From Asanoa ishikariensis (GTDB lineage: Bacteria > Actinomycetota > Actinomycetes > Mycobacteriales > Micromonosporaceae): a stretch of DNA of 64,000 nt. The notes below the pieces were generated by a model, which searched no databases, was not told the DNA's origin, and worked only from the letters and a program-made list of their open reading frames with translations. This document shows positions 33,324-41,546 of this stretch, piece by piece. The stretch spans positions 930,001 to 994,000 of the forward strand of contig NZ_FNQB01000003.1 of assembly GCF_900107455.1 (NCBI RefSeq), read 5' to 3'. Positions within the stretch are counted from its first letter, which is position 1; the number at the start of each line of letters is the position of its first letter. The position numbers and the translations under genes were made by a program.

Positions 33324-34450
33324 CCCACTTTCCCCGCGTCGCCCGCGGCGTGCACTCGTACCCCCGGGACGACTCGGATCCCGCGCCGCTCGGCCTCGGT
33401 GTCGTCGGCCTGCACGAGGGCCGCACGGCGCTGCTGGCCGCGTACCGGACCCGCGGTGTGCGCCCGGTGGCGGGCTGCGACCTGGACCCCGTCGCCCGGG
33501 CGGAGGTGGGCGCGGAGGTGCCGGAGGTGGCGATGACCGCCTCGTACGCCGACCTGCTGGCCCGCGAGGACGTACGGATCGTGGGCGTCTACACGCCGGA
33601 CCACCTGCACGCCGAGCACATCATCGCGGCCTTCGAGGCGGGCAAGGACGTGGTGTGCACCAAGCCGATCGTCAACGACCTCGGCGCGGCCCGCGAGGTG
33701 CTGGCCGCCGGCCGGCGCACCGGAAGGCGCCTGCTGGTCGGCCAGTCCACCCGGTTCTTCGAGTCGTTCCGCCGGCAGCGGGCGGCGTTCGAGCGGGGTG
33801 AGGTGGGCGACGTCGAGGTGGTGGAGGCCCACTACACGCACCGGATGGACTGGTACTACGACCGGGCGCCGTGGATCGTGGACGGCACCGACTGGGTCTA
33901 CCTCGGCCTGAGCCACCCGCTCGACCTGCTGCGCTGGTACCTCGGTCCGATCGCGACGGTGTCGGCCGTGGGCTCCCGCTCGGCGCTGGCCCGCACGCAC
34001 GGCTGTGCCTCGTTCGACATCTACTCGGTCAACGCGACGACCGTCGACGGCCGCATCGGCCGGGTGTTCGGCCACTACGGGACGCACGAGCTGCCCAGGG
34101 CCCGCAACTCGATCGAATGCCTGCTGTACGGGGCGGCCGGCACCTCGATGGCGCAGTACCACGACATGCGCTACCTGCACACCGCGCCGGACGGCACCGA
34201 GGTGGTGGAGGACATGCTCTACGAGTACCGCCACTACCACTTCAACAACGAGGTGCACGGCATGCACTACGGGGAGTTCGCCAACTACCTCCAGTACTTC
34301 GCCGACGCGCTCACCTCGGGCGCCGACCACTCCCCCGACCTGACGGAGGGCATCGAGACGTTCTGCCTGATGGAGGCGGTCCGCCGGTCCGCACTGGCCG
34401 GCGGCGCCCCGGTCGACGTGGCCGAGCTGCTGGAGCAGGTCAAGTGTTAG
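33320..34450 (+). CDS. Gfo/Idh/MocA family oxidoreductase
   Basis: A 376-residue NAD(P)-dependent sugar oxidoreductase. The Rossmann segment is unusual (GLGVVGLHEGRTALL at about 24-38, GxGxxGxxxG type). DHLHAEHIIAAFEAGKDVVCTKPI (partly quoted) contains the EKP-like motif as TKP. SHPLDLLRW marks the C-terminal substrate domain. The GTG start overlaps the GH38 stop (GTGA), and GGAGGAG precedes it. As the last clearly coupled gene of the rightward operon, it probably oxidises or epimerises a released monosaccharide. Confidence 0.9.
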   Translation: MTHFPRVARGVHSYPRDDSDPAPLGLGVVGLHEGRTALLAAYRTRGVRPVAGCDLDPVARAEVGAEVPEVAMTASYADLLAREDVRIVGVYTPDHLHAEHIIAAFEAGKDVVCTKPIVNDLGAAREVLAAGRRTGRRLLVGQSTRFFESFRRQRAAFERGEVGDVEVVEAHYTHRMDWYYDRAPWIVDGTDWVYLGLSHPLDLLRWYLGPIATVSAVGSRSALARTHGCASFDIYSVNATTVDGRIGRVFGHYGTHELPRARNSIECLLYGAAGTSMAQYHDMRYLHTAPDGTEVVEDMLYEYRHYHFNNEVHGMHYGEFANYLQYFADALTSGADHSPDLTEGIETFCLMEAVRRSALAGGAPVDVAELLEQVKC

Positions 34451-34459
34451 GGTCGCGGC

Positions 34460-34999
34460 GTGCCTTCACCCCTTACTGAGCCGCTCCTCGCCGCACGCAC
34501 GGCGCTGATCGTGGTGGACCTGATGCCGCGGATCGTCGAGCAGGACATGGGTCCCCACAAGGGTGCCGACGTGGTGGCCCGGGCGAGCCGTCTGGTGACG
34601 GCGTTCCGCCGGGCGGGCGGCACCGTGGTGCTGGTCCGGGTGGATCGGCCGGGCATCGCCGAGCAGCCACCCGGCAGTGGTTTCGTCCCGGAGATGCGGC
34701 CGCAGCCCGGCGACATCACCGTGGTGAAGCAGACCATCGGCGCGTTCTACGGCACGGGCTTGGCCGACCAGTTGCGCGACCGCCGCGTGGAGACGGTGGT
34801 CATGGCCGGCCTCGCCACGACGATGGGTGTCGAGTCGACCGGGCGCGCCGCCGCCGATCACGGGTTCGAGGTCGTCTTCACGGCCGACGCGATGAGCGGC
34901 GTGACGGCGGCCGAGCATGACCACGCGCTGACGGTGGTGCTGCCGCGGTTCGGCGACGTGGTGACCACCGACGAGGTGCTCGCCCGGCTCAGTAGCTGA
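34460..34999 (+). CDS. isochorismatase-like protein lacking the catalytic Cys
   Basis: A 179-residue isochorismatase-fold protein. Asp20 (IVVDLM) and Lys90 (VVKQ) of the Asp-Lys-Cys triad are present, but the Cys position reads TTMGVESTGR, with Gly123. Without the nucleophile, the nicotinamidase-type reaction is not expected; isochorismatase proper also works without Cys, so vinyl-ether hydrolysis remains possible. It starts at GTG 9 bases after the oxidoreductase gene, so it may be in the sugar operon, though its role there is unclear. Converges on the nuclease-like gene with an 11-bp overlap. Confidence 0.82.
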   Translation: MPSPLTEPLLAARTALIVVDLMPRIVEQDMGPHKGADVVARASRLVTAFRRAGGTVVLVRVDRPGIAEQPPGSGFVPEMRPQPGDITVVKQTIGAFYGTGLADQLRDRRVETVVMAGLATTMGVESTGRAAADHGFEVVFTADAMSGVTAAEHDHALTVVLPRFGDVVTTDEVLARLSS

Positions 35000-35987
35000 C
35001 GAACCCGTACAGCGCCTGGTGGTTGGACTTGGTGGCCGGGACGGTGTGACCGACCGGCGACGACTGCACGGTGCCCCGGACGAACAGGTAGTCGATCTTG
35101 CTTGATCCGCTGGTGGCCGCGGTGCCGTACCCGGTCATGCCGTAGCTCGACAGCACGCTGGCCGGGAGTCCGGTGCGGTTCGCGTCGATGCCGACGATCC
35201 GGATCGTCGACGCGTTGAGCAGGCTCGTCGCGTCGGCGCCGAGGTGGATGCCGCTGGCACCGATGCCCTTGTCACCCGCGCCGGCGCAGGCGTTCTGGCG
35301 ATTCTCCTCGGGCAGGTGCATGGTGGCGGCGAACACCGTCGTCCCGGAGTCGCGGAGGGTGAACCGGGCCGCGATGGCGCTGGTCCGCTTCCACTTGTAC
35401 TCGTTGACACTGGCGGCGTCGTTGCTCGGTGGCTTGTAGAGGGTGCAGCCGGCCCCGTTCGCGTACGCGGTGCCGGGCTTGAGCCAGCCCGCGCTCCAGT
35501 ACTTCGAGACGTCGCCGGCCGCCAGGCTGAGCCGCTGCGAGTTGTAGATCAGGCCGTTGGTCTGCTTCTTCTTCAGGTCACCCAGGTCCTGCTGGCTGCA
35601 CTTGTGCGTGCTGCCCCACGGCTCGGGATCGTCCCACGCCACGATCGCTTTGTAGGTGCCGGCCGGCAGGCCGAACTTCGCCGAGAGCTGGTCCGCGTAG
35701 GCGGTCGCCTGCCCGGTGCCGCGAATCTGTTGCACGATCAGCAGGTCCGGCGCCTGCACTCCGGCGGTCCCGGTCTGCCCCGCGTCGTCGACCAGCATCG
35801 AGGTCAGGTGGTCCGGCCCGGAGACCCGCGTACACGTGCCGTCGGCGTTGTTGCGGATCAGGTTCTCGATGTTGTTGTTGTATACCCGCAGCGTGCGGAC
35901 GGCGGCCGCGGCGGGGGTGCTCACCACCAGGGTGGACAGGAGCAAGGCGACCGCCAGCCCCACGCCGTGAACAGTCCGGAAACGCAT
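34989..35987 (-). CDS. secreted endonuclease/exonuclease/phosphatase-fold protein
   Basis: A 332-residue protein with a Sec signal (hydrophobic 8-24, likely cleavage near AAAA-VRT at 29). EEP-superfamily landmarks: NNIEN at the N-terminal strand, LLIVQQI where the family has LQE, TMHLPEE, GIDANRT (the D-x-N metal motif), SKIDYLFV, and SNHQALYG as the terminal S[DN]H. The catalytic metal-binding Glu seems to be Gln, so activity is uncertain. Four Cys could form disulfides, in keeping with secretion. Could be a DNase, a phosphodiesterase or a non-catalytic relative. Confidence 0.75.
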   Translation of the reverse strand: MRFRTVHGVGLAVALLLSTLVVSTPAAAAVRTLRVYNNNIENLIRNNADGTCTRVSGPDHLTSMLVDDAGQTGTAGVQAPDLLIVQQIRGTGQATAYADQLSAKFGLPAGTYKAIVAWDDPEPWGSTHKCSQQDLGDLKKKQTNGLIYNSQRLSLAAGDVSKYWSAGWLKPGTAYANGAGCTLYKPPSNDAASVNEYKWKRTSAIAARFTLRDSGTTVFAATMHLPEENRQNACAGAGDKGIGASGIHLGADATSLLNASTIRIVGIDANRTGLPASVLSSYGMTGYGTAATSGSSKIDYLFVRGTVQSSPVGHTVPATKSNHQALYGFVSY

Positions 35988-36090
35988 GGCAAAAAGCTCC
36001 CTCGGTCGTCTGCTCTCTGAAAGATACTACCGACTTCGACGCTTACCGATCTATGCTGCGTTCTCCACGATTCACCGACCGGGAGGCACG

Positions 36091-36915
36091 ATGCAGCTCA
36101 CCCGAAGGCACCTGTTCGCCACCGCCGCCACCGTGGTCGCGGCCGGTGCGCTCCCCGCGACAGCGGCCCACGCGGCGCTGCCGGAGGTCGACATGGAGGC
36201 GGTCATCAAGGCCGCGCAGATCGACCCCCGCCGGCCGGACACCGCGCTGACCCCGGGCGCCAAGGACAGCGTGCTCGCGGTCGAACGGGCCTTGCAGGCG
36301 CGCGGGTTCCTGTCGTCAACCTATGTGGACGGTCACTTCGGCACGAGCACGATCGCGGCGTACGCGGCCTACCAGCGCTCGCTCGGCTACACCGGCCTGG
36401 ACGCCACCGGCCTGCCCGGCCCGACCTCGCTGCGGTCGCTGGGCGACGGGCGCTACACCGTGGTGCGGGCGATCTCACCGGGCAGCATCGTGACCCTGCG
36501 CGGCGTCCAGGTCAACACCCGCACCCGGACGATGCTGTACGAGGCCGAGCGCCTGCTGGCCCGCACGCTGACGCTGACCCAGGGCTCCTACAACACCAGC
36601 ACCCCGGCCTCGGCCGGCACCCACGACGGCGGCGGGGCGCTGGACATCTCGGTGACCGGCCTGTCCACGACCCTGCGCACGACGGTGGTCCGCCAGTTGC
36701 GCACGGTCGGCTTCGCCGCCTGGCTGCGCAACCCCTCGCAGGGCGACTGGCCGTACCACATCCACGCGATCGCCATCTCCGACACGGACCAGTCGACAGG
36801 CGCGCAACACCAGGCCGGCGACTACTACCTGGGCCAGAACGGCCTGGCCAACCGCGGCGCCGACGACGGCCCGTCGGTCACCAAGCGCACGTGGGAGGAA
36901 TACCAGCGGCTCTAG
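36091..36915 (+). CDS. Tat-exported peptidoglycan-binding protein with M15-like domain
   Basis: A 274-residue protein. The Tat signal is TRRHLFAT (residues 4-11), then a hydrophobic run to AHA. A PG_binding_1-like helical domain (about 50-100, FLSSTYVDGHFGTSTIAAYAAYQRS region) precedes a C-terminal domain. That domain carries GTHDGGGALDISV (about 180-192) and WPYHIHAI (about 225), the His/Asp/His zinc pattern of D-Ala-D-Ala carboxypeptidase-like M15 enzymes. GGGAGG lies before the ATG. Probably trims or binds wall peptides outside the membrane. Confidence 0.78.
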   Translation: MQLTRRHLFATAATVVAAGALPATAAHAALPEVDMEAVIKAAQIDPRRPDTALTPGAKDSVLAVERALQARGFLSSTYVDGHFGTSTIAAYAAYQRSLGYTGLDATGLPGPTSLRSLGDGRYTVVRAISPGSIVTLRGVQVNTRTRTMLYEAERLLARTLTLTQGSYNTSTPASAGTHDGGGALDISVTGLSTTLRTTVVRQLRTVGFAAWLRNPSQGDWPYHIHAIAISDTDQSTGAQHQAGDYYLGQNGLANRGADDGPSVTKRTWEEYQRL

Positions 36916-39080
36916 TGCCGCAGGCCGAGGCGGGCGTGGAGGCGGGCCAGCGGGCGCGGTGACCACCAGTTCCAGTCGCCCAGCAGCGTCATCGTCGCCG
37001 GGACCAGGACGCAGCGGACCAGGGTCGCGTCTACCGCTATCGCTACCGCAAGGCCCAGGCCGATCTGTTGCACCGTGCCGATCCGGCCCGTCAGGAAGCA
37101 ACTGAAGACCACCACCATGAGCAGCGCCGCGGAGGTGATGATGCGGCCCGAGCTTTGCAGGCCGCGGCGCACGGCCACGTTGTTCGGCTCGCCCTGGTCG
37201 ACGTGCTCCTTGATCCGGGCGAGCAGGAACACCTCGTAGTCCATCGACAGGCCGAAGGCGAACGCGAACACCGTCACCAGCACGAACGGGCCGATGCCGC
37301 CGACCACATGGGTGTGCAGCAGGCCGGACAGGAAGCCGTGCTCGAAGACCGCGTTCAGCACGCCGAAGGTGGCGCCCAGGGAGACCACGTTCATCAGGAC
37401 CGCCTTGACCGGCACGATCAGCGAGGCGGTCATCGCCCAGAGGAGCACGACCATCGCGAGCAGGGTCAGGGCGATCGCGTACGGGAGGCGGGACAGCAGC
37501 AGGTCGTTGAGGTCGCGGTGGAAGCCGGCGATGCCGGTCACCCACGACTCGACCCCGTCGGGGCGGTCGGCGCGCGCGGCGTCGACCAGGCGCAGCGCCG
37601 CCTCGCCCTCGGGGTCGCCGATGGCGTCGATGTCGACGGTCGCGATGCCCGGTGCGATCTGCTCGGCCGGGCGGACGTTGAGGATGTCCGGCGAGTCGAG
37701 GGAACGGGCCCACGTCTGGAGGGTGTCCACGTCGGTGCGGGCGACCACGGTCACCGCCGGTTGGGCCGGGCGGGAGAAGTCGGCGGCCAGCACGTCGAGC
37801 ACCCGGACCGACTCCAGCGAGCGGGGCAGGCCGTCGAGGTCGTCGACCTTGACCGTCATGGTCAGCAGCGGGAGGCCGGCGGCGAGCAGCACCGCCGCGG
37901 TGGCCAGCGCGGTGACCAACGGCCGGCGCTGCACGCCGCGGGCCAGGCGGTAGAAGAAGCCCTCATCTCGTTGGACGGCGCGCTTCGCAGGCTTGATCCA
38001 GCGCTTGAACACGCCCAGCAGGGCCGCGCTGAAGGTCAGCGCGACGAGCATCGCGACCAGCGCGATCGAGACTCCGGCCGCGCCCAGCGCGGACAGGGCG
38101 GTCACGCCGAAGACCAGGAGCCCGGCGAGGGCCGCCGCGACGGTCAGCGCGGAGAAGAAGATGGTGCGGCCGGCCGTCGCCCAGGCCGCGCTGACCGCGT
38201 CCAGTGGCTCGCGGCCGGCGGCGAGCTCGTCGCGGTAGCGGGCGACCAGCAGCAGTCCATAGTCGACGGACAGGCCGAGGCCCATCAGCGTGACGACGGT
38301 GACCGCGTTCTGGTCCAGGGTGGTGATGTTGGCGAAAAAGAGCAGCACGGAGAACGAGCCGGCGATCGAGACGATCGCACCGAGCACCGGGATCACGGCG
38401 GCGAGCAGGCCGCCGAACACGAAGATGAGCACGAGCAGGGTGATCGGCAGGGACAACTGCTCGGCGAAGGCCAGGTCCTTCTGCGCCTGCGCGTTGGCCT
38501 CGCGGTTGACCAGCCGGCCGCCGCCGACCTCGACGGTCGCCTGGGGCTCGCCGGCTGCGCGCAGCGCCGGCCCGAGGGCGCGGAGCTCGGCCACCGCGGC
38601 GTCGGTGGCGGTGTCGAGGTCGTCTCCCGACAGGTCGGCCAGCCGGGCCTGCAGGAGCAGGCCGCGCCCGTCCTCGGCGCGCAATGCGGCGGCGGAGGGG
38701 CTGTCGCCGAAGGGCGTGAGCACGCCGGTGATGCCGTTCACGGCGCCGAGCCTGCCGGCGGCGTCGGTCACCGCCGTGCGTACCGCCGGCGAAGTGGGGT
38801 CAACTCCCCGGACCACCCCGACGATGGACCCGGCCGACGTCGACGCGTCGGAGATGACCTCGTTGCCGGCTACCGACTCCAGTGACGCCGGGCCACGGTC
38901 GTCGTCGAGGCCCGCGAAGACCGGCCCGGCGGCGAACCCGCCGGCCACGACGGCGACCAGCCACAGCCCGAGGACGGTCCAGCGACGCCGGAAGCACCAG
39001 CGGCCGAGCCGGCCGAGCATGGTGGTCCGCGCCGGCAACGGCGTCGTGTCGGGCCGGATGGCCGGGGTCGTCTGCGTCAT
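36912..39080 (-). CDS. MMPL/RND family transporter
   Basis: A 722-residue membrane protein with the two-fold RND layout: one N-terminal helix (about 32-55), an extracellular loop (about 56-200), five to six helices (about 200-370), a second loop (about 430-530) and six helices to about 700. LSVDYGLLLVARYRDEL and LSMDYEVFLLARIKEH are the paired MMPL proton-relay signatures. Family members export lipids or small hydrophobic molecules. No regulator is adjacent, but an inverted repeat (39098-39116) lies upstream. Overlaps the M15-like gene end by 4 bp. Confidence 0.93.
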   Translation of the reverse strand: MTQTTPAIRPDTTPLPARTTMLGRLGRWCFRRRWTVLGLWLVAVVAGGFAAGPVFAGLDDDRGPASLESVAGNEVISDASTSAGSIVGVVRGVDPTSPAVRTAVTDAAGRLGAVNGITGVLTPFGDSPSAAALRAEDGRGLLLQARLADLSGDDLDTATDAAVAELRALGPALRAAGEPQATVEVGGGRLVNREANAQAQKDLAFAEQLSLPITLLVLIFVFGGLLAAVIPVLGAIVSIAGSFSVLLFFANITTLDQNAVTVVTLMGLGLSVDYGLLLVARYRDELAAGREPLDAVSAAWATAGRTIFFSALTVAAALAGLLVFGVTALSALGAAGVSIALVAMLVALTFSAALLGVFKRWIKPAKRAVQRDEGFFYRLARGVQRRPLVTALATAAVLLAAGLPLLTMTVKVDDLDGLPRSLESVRVLDVLAADFSRPAQPAVTVVARTDVDTLQTWARSLDSPDILNVRPAEQIAPGIATVDIDAIGDPEGEAALRLVDAARADRPDGVESWVTGIAGFHRDLNDLLLSRLPYAIALTLLAMVVLLWAMTASLIVPVKAVLMNVVSLGATFGVLNAVFEHGFLSGLLHTHVVGGIGPFVLVTVFAFAFGLSMDYEVFLLARIKEHVDQGEPNNVAVRRGLQSSGRIITSAALLMVVVFSCFLTGRIGTVQQIGLGLAVAIAVDATLVRCVLVPATMTLLGDWNWWSPRPLARLHARLGLRH

Positions 39081-39097
39081 ACCCGAGATCCTGCTCC

Positions 39098-39116
39098 GGT
39101 GTCCACCCTCGACACC
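39098..39116. promoter_or_regulatory. inverted repeat upstream of the MMPL gene
   Basis: GGTGTC, seven bases, GACACC, 18 bp ahead of the MMPL start codon. A possible operator; no neighbouring regulator gene supports it. Confidence 0.35.
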
Positions 39117-39165
39117 TCCGGGGCCGGCCCGGACCCGAACCCCGACGTAGAGATAGGGGGAATGG

Positions 39166-39939
39166 TCAGGTTAGCCGGATGGACAGGCCCTTGCCGCCGA
39201 ACTCGGCGCAGACGAAAGCCGGCTCACGCCCGGTGCCGTGCGCGGGCTCGTGCCGGTAGCCGATCTCGGCGAACTCGGCCAGTTCCTTGCCGCCGCTGGT
39301 GACCAGCCAGCGGGCGAACGCACCACGGGCGATCTTCGCGTGCACGGTGACGAACTTCGGCTGGCCGGACTTCGGGTCGACGGTGAGGAACTTGGGCGTG
39401 ACCAGCCGCTCGGGGTCGACGTACCTGGTCACGGTCTTGCTGTACTCCACGGCGGCCAGGTTGACGATCGGCCCCTTCGCCGGCAGCTCATCGGCGATCG
39501 ACCGGCCCCAGAAGTCGTACATGTTGCCGCGCGGGAGCTTGTAGCCCATCTCCAGCCGGTACGGGGCGATGCCGTCGAACGGGCGCAGGATGCCGTAGAG
39601 GCCGGACAGGATCCGCAGGTGCTTGTCGGCGTAACGGCGCTGGGCGGCGGTGAAGGTGTCGACCTGGAGGCCGCTGTAGATGTCACCGACGAACGACTCG
39701 GCGGCCGGCGCCAGCTCCGCGGGGTCGGTGCTCCAGTCCGCGAACTGCTGCCGGGTCTTGTCCGCGAGGTCCGGCGAGACGGTCATGATCTTCGCCAGCT
39801 TCGCCGCCGGCAACGCCCGCAGCTCGTCGACCAGCTCGCGGGCCTTGTCGACCAGCACGGGGGTGCCAGTGGGCTGATGCCCGGTGTTCGGCCGCCGCAT
39901 GGTCTTCGAGCTGTGCATCAGGATGATCACCCCGCCCAT
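39166..39939 (-). CDS. yaaA: YaaA family peroxide stress-response protein
   Basis: A 257-residue DUF328/YaaA protein. It shows the N-terminal IILMHSSKTMR, the helical core FVGDIYSGLQ and LSGLYGILRPFDGIAPYRLEMGYKL (partly quoted), and PIVNLAAVEYSK near 160. YaaA lowers free iron and protects DNA under peroxide stress in Escherichia coli. ATG at 39939 gives MGGVIIL; a GTG at 39930 would give the more usual MIIL start, and neither has a strong ribosome-binding site. Monocistronic as far as can be seen. Confidence 0.92.
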   Translation of the reverse strand: MGGVIILMHSSKTMRRPNTGHQPTGTPVLVDKARELVDELRALPAAKLAKIMTVSPDLADKTRQQFADWSTDPAELAPAAESFVGDIYSGLQVDTFTAAQRRYADKHLRILSGLYGILRPFDGIAPYRLEMGYKLPRGNMYDFWGRSIADELPAKGPIVNLAAVEYSKTVTRYVDPERLVTPKFLTVDPKSGQPKFVTVHAKIARGAFARWLVTSGGKELAEFAEIGYRHEPAHGTGREPAFVCAEFGGKGLSIRLT

Positions 39940-40014
39940 TTTGCCCGCATCGGGGTACGCGGACTCCGGCGGCCCGTGCCGACGTACTCGCAAGCCCAGA
40001 CGAGCCGCCGCGCC

Positions 40015-40962
40015 CTATCCCACTTTGAGCGCCAGCTTCCCGACGTAGTGATCGTTCAGGGCGCGATGCGCATCCTGGACTTCCTCGAACGGGAAGGTCC
40101 GGGCGACGTGGACCTCGAAGGAGCTCGCCTCGATGATGGCGTTCAGTCGATCGGTGCCGGCACGGCTTACATCCCCGTCGTAGTAGGACACGGTCGCGCT
40201 CGGCGGCGTCACGGGCGCGGGCATGACACCGTTCGGCCAAGCGATTCGTCCCGAGCTCTTGACCGCGCGAATTGACCGCTCGGCGATCTCGCCTCCCACG
40301 GTGACCAGAGCCGCATCGAGGCCGCCGGGTGCGAACTCGAAAGCAGCGGCCAACACATCGTCCTCGCGACCGTTGACGATGTGGTCAGCGCCCAGCCACC
40401 GGGCCAGGGCGACACCGTCGTCACCGGAGGCCACGGCCAACACCCGGATGCCGCGGTGCCGCGCCAGCTGCACAGCCATGTGGCCGAGACCCCCGCTTGC
40501 CCCGAAGACCATGAGCGTTCCCCCCGCTCGCAGGCCGAGCAGATCGAGGCCGCTCAGCGCGGTCAGGGCATCCCAAGGCATCGCGCCGGCCTGTTCGGTC
40601 GGGATCCGGTCGGGCACGCGCGCCACGAACTCCGCCTCGACAACGCCGTACTCGGCGTAGAAGCCGCCGCGCTTCACCGGCATCGTCGAGGCGTAGACCC
40701 GCTCACCGACGTCGAACTGGGTGACGTCGCGTCCGACCGCGGCCACCGTGCCCGCGGCATCCCATCCGAGAACGTACGGGAAGGTCGACGCGACACCGAA
40801 AGCGCCGTCGTAGGCCCCCGCACGCTCGAGCGCGTCCCAGGACGCGACACCGGCGAACTCCACCCGGATGAGGATGTCGTCGTCGCCGACCTCCGGCAGC
40901 GAAATTCGGCGCGACGAGAGCTCGTCGACTCCGCCGAACCGGTCAAGGACGACCGCGTTCAT
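40015..40962 (-). CDS. NADP-dependent quinone oxidoreductase-like protein (MDR)
   Basis: A 315-residue zinc-free MDR protein. The GroES-like domain contains LGWDAAGTVAAVGRDVTQFDVGERVY (part) and the nucleotide loop is VFGASGGLGHMAVQLAR (about 155). A longer frame begins at 41013, but GGAG six bases before ATG 40962 and the family's MNAVVLDRFG start favour 40962. It is divergent from a MarR gene, with two CTTGA-N5-TCAAG boxes between them, so MarR repression relieved by a quinone or oxidant is the likely control. Confidence 0.9.
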   Translation of the reverse strand: MNAVVLDRFGGVDELSSRRISLPEVGDDDILIRVEFAGVASWDALERAGAYDGAFGVASTFPYVLGWDAAGTVAAVGRDVTQFDVGERVYASTMPVKRGGFYAEYGVVEAEFVARVPDRIPTEQAGAMPWDALTALSGLDLLGLRAGGTLMVFGASGGLGHMAVQLARHRGIRVLAVASGDDGVALARWLGADHIVNGREDDVLAAAFEFAPGGLDAALVTVGGEIAERSIRAVKSSGRIAWPNGVMPAPVTPPSATVSYYDGDVSRAGTDRLNAIIEASSFEVHVARTFPFEEVQDAHRALNDHYVGKLALKVG

Positions 40963-41028
40963 CTTCGGCTCCACGATCGCGCCGCCCGCCGAGCGCTCAA
41001 TCCTGCTGTCCACTTAGCCTCCTAGTTA

Positions 41029-41043
41029 CTTGATGGACTCAAG
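41029..41043. promoter_or_regulatory. MarR operator, box 1
   Basis: CTTGATGGACTCAAG, itself a CTTGA-N5-TCAAG palindrome. It is the exact reverse complement of box 2, and the two centres are 34 bp apart. Confidence 0.75.
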
Positions 41044-41062
41044 GATCATTGGATCATAGATA

Positions 41063-41077
41063 CTTGAGTCCATCAAG
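41063..41077. promoter_or_regulatory. MarR operator, box 2
   Basis: CTTGAGTCCATCAAG, the exact reverse complement of box 1, 22 bp before the MarR start. The pair makes a 49-bp perfectly symmetric flank around a variable centre. Confidence 0.75.
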
Positions 41078-41099
41078 CAATCGTTCTAGGGTGGAAGCC

Positions 41100-41522
41100 A
41101 TGGCACTGCCGAACGGACCCGTAACCGCCTCATCAGAGGCCGAGGCCGTCTTGTTCGACCTGGTCGACGTCTACGACCGTGCCTACGAGGCGGCCGCGGC
41201 CGAGCTGTCGCTCAGCCCGGCGCAGGCATGTTTGCTCGGGCGACTCGACGAGCGACGCGGCATGAGCGCCTTGGCCGAGGAACTCGGCTGTGACGCCTCC
41301 AACATCACCCAGATCGTCGCGCGTCTCGAAGCGCTCGGCCTCGTCACCCGCGAACCGAATCCCCGCGACCGCCGAGTACGACTCGTCACGCGTACCCCCC
41401 AAGGAGACGAGATCAACCACCGATTCGCAGCAGCCTTTACGTTCGCCCGCACGGCGGTCGAACGACTCTCACCCGACGAACAGAACCAGTTGACGGCACT
41501 GCTGCGCAAAGCACTGAGCTGA
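41100..41522 (+). CDS. MarR family transcriptional regulator
   Basis: A 140-residue winged-helix MarR protein (LSLSPAQACLLGRLDERRGMSALAEELGCDASNITQIVARLEALGLV region at about 35-80; wing EPNPRDRRVRLV). ATG at 41100 starts the conserved fold. No cysteine sits in the usual redox position near the N-terminus. Divergent from the quinone oxidoreductase gene across paired operator boxes, which is the standard arrangement for a self-regulated MarR switch. Confidence 0.92.
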   Translation: MALPNGPVTASSEAEAVLFDLVDVYDRAYEAAAAELSLSPAQACLLGRLDERRGMSALAEELGCDASNITQIVARLEALGLVTREPNPRDRRVRLVTRTPQGDEINHRFAAAFTFARTAVERLSPDEQNQLTALLRKALS

Positions 41523-41546
41523 CCCGCACCCACGTACCCACCCCAG

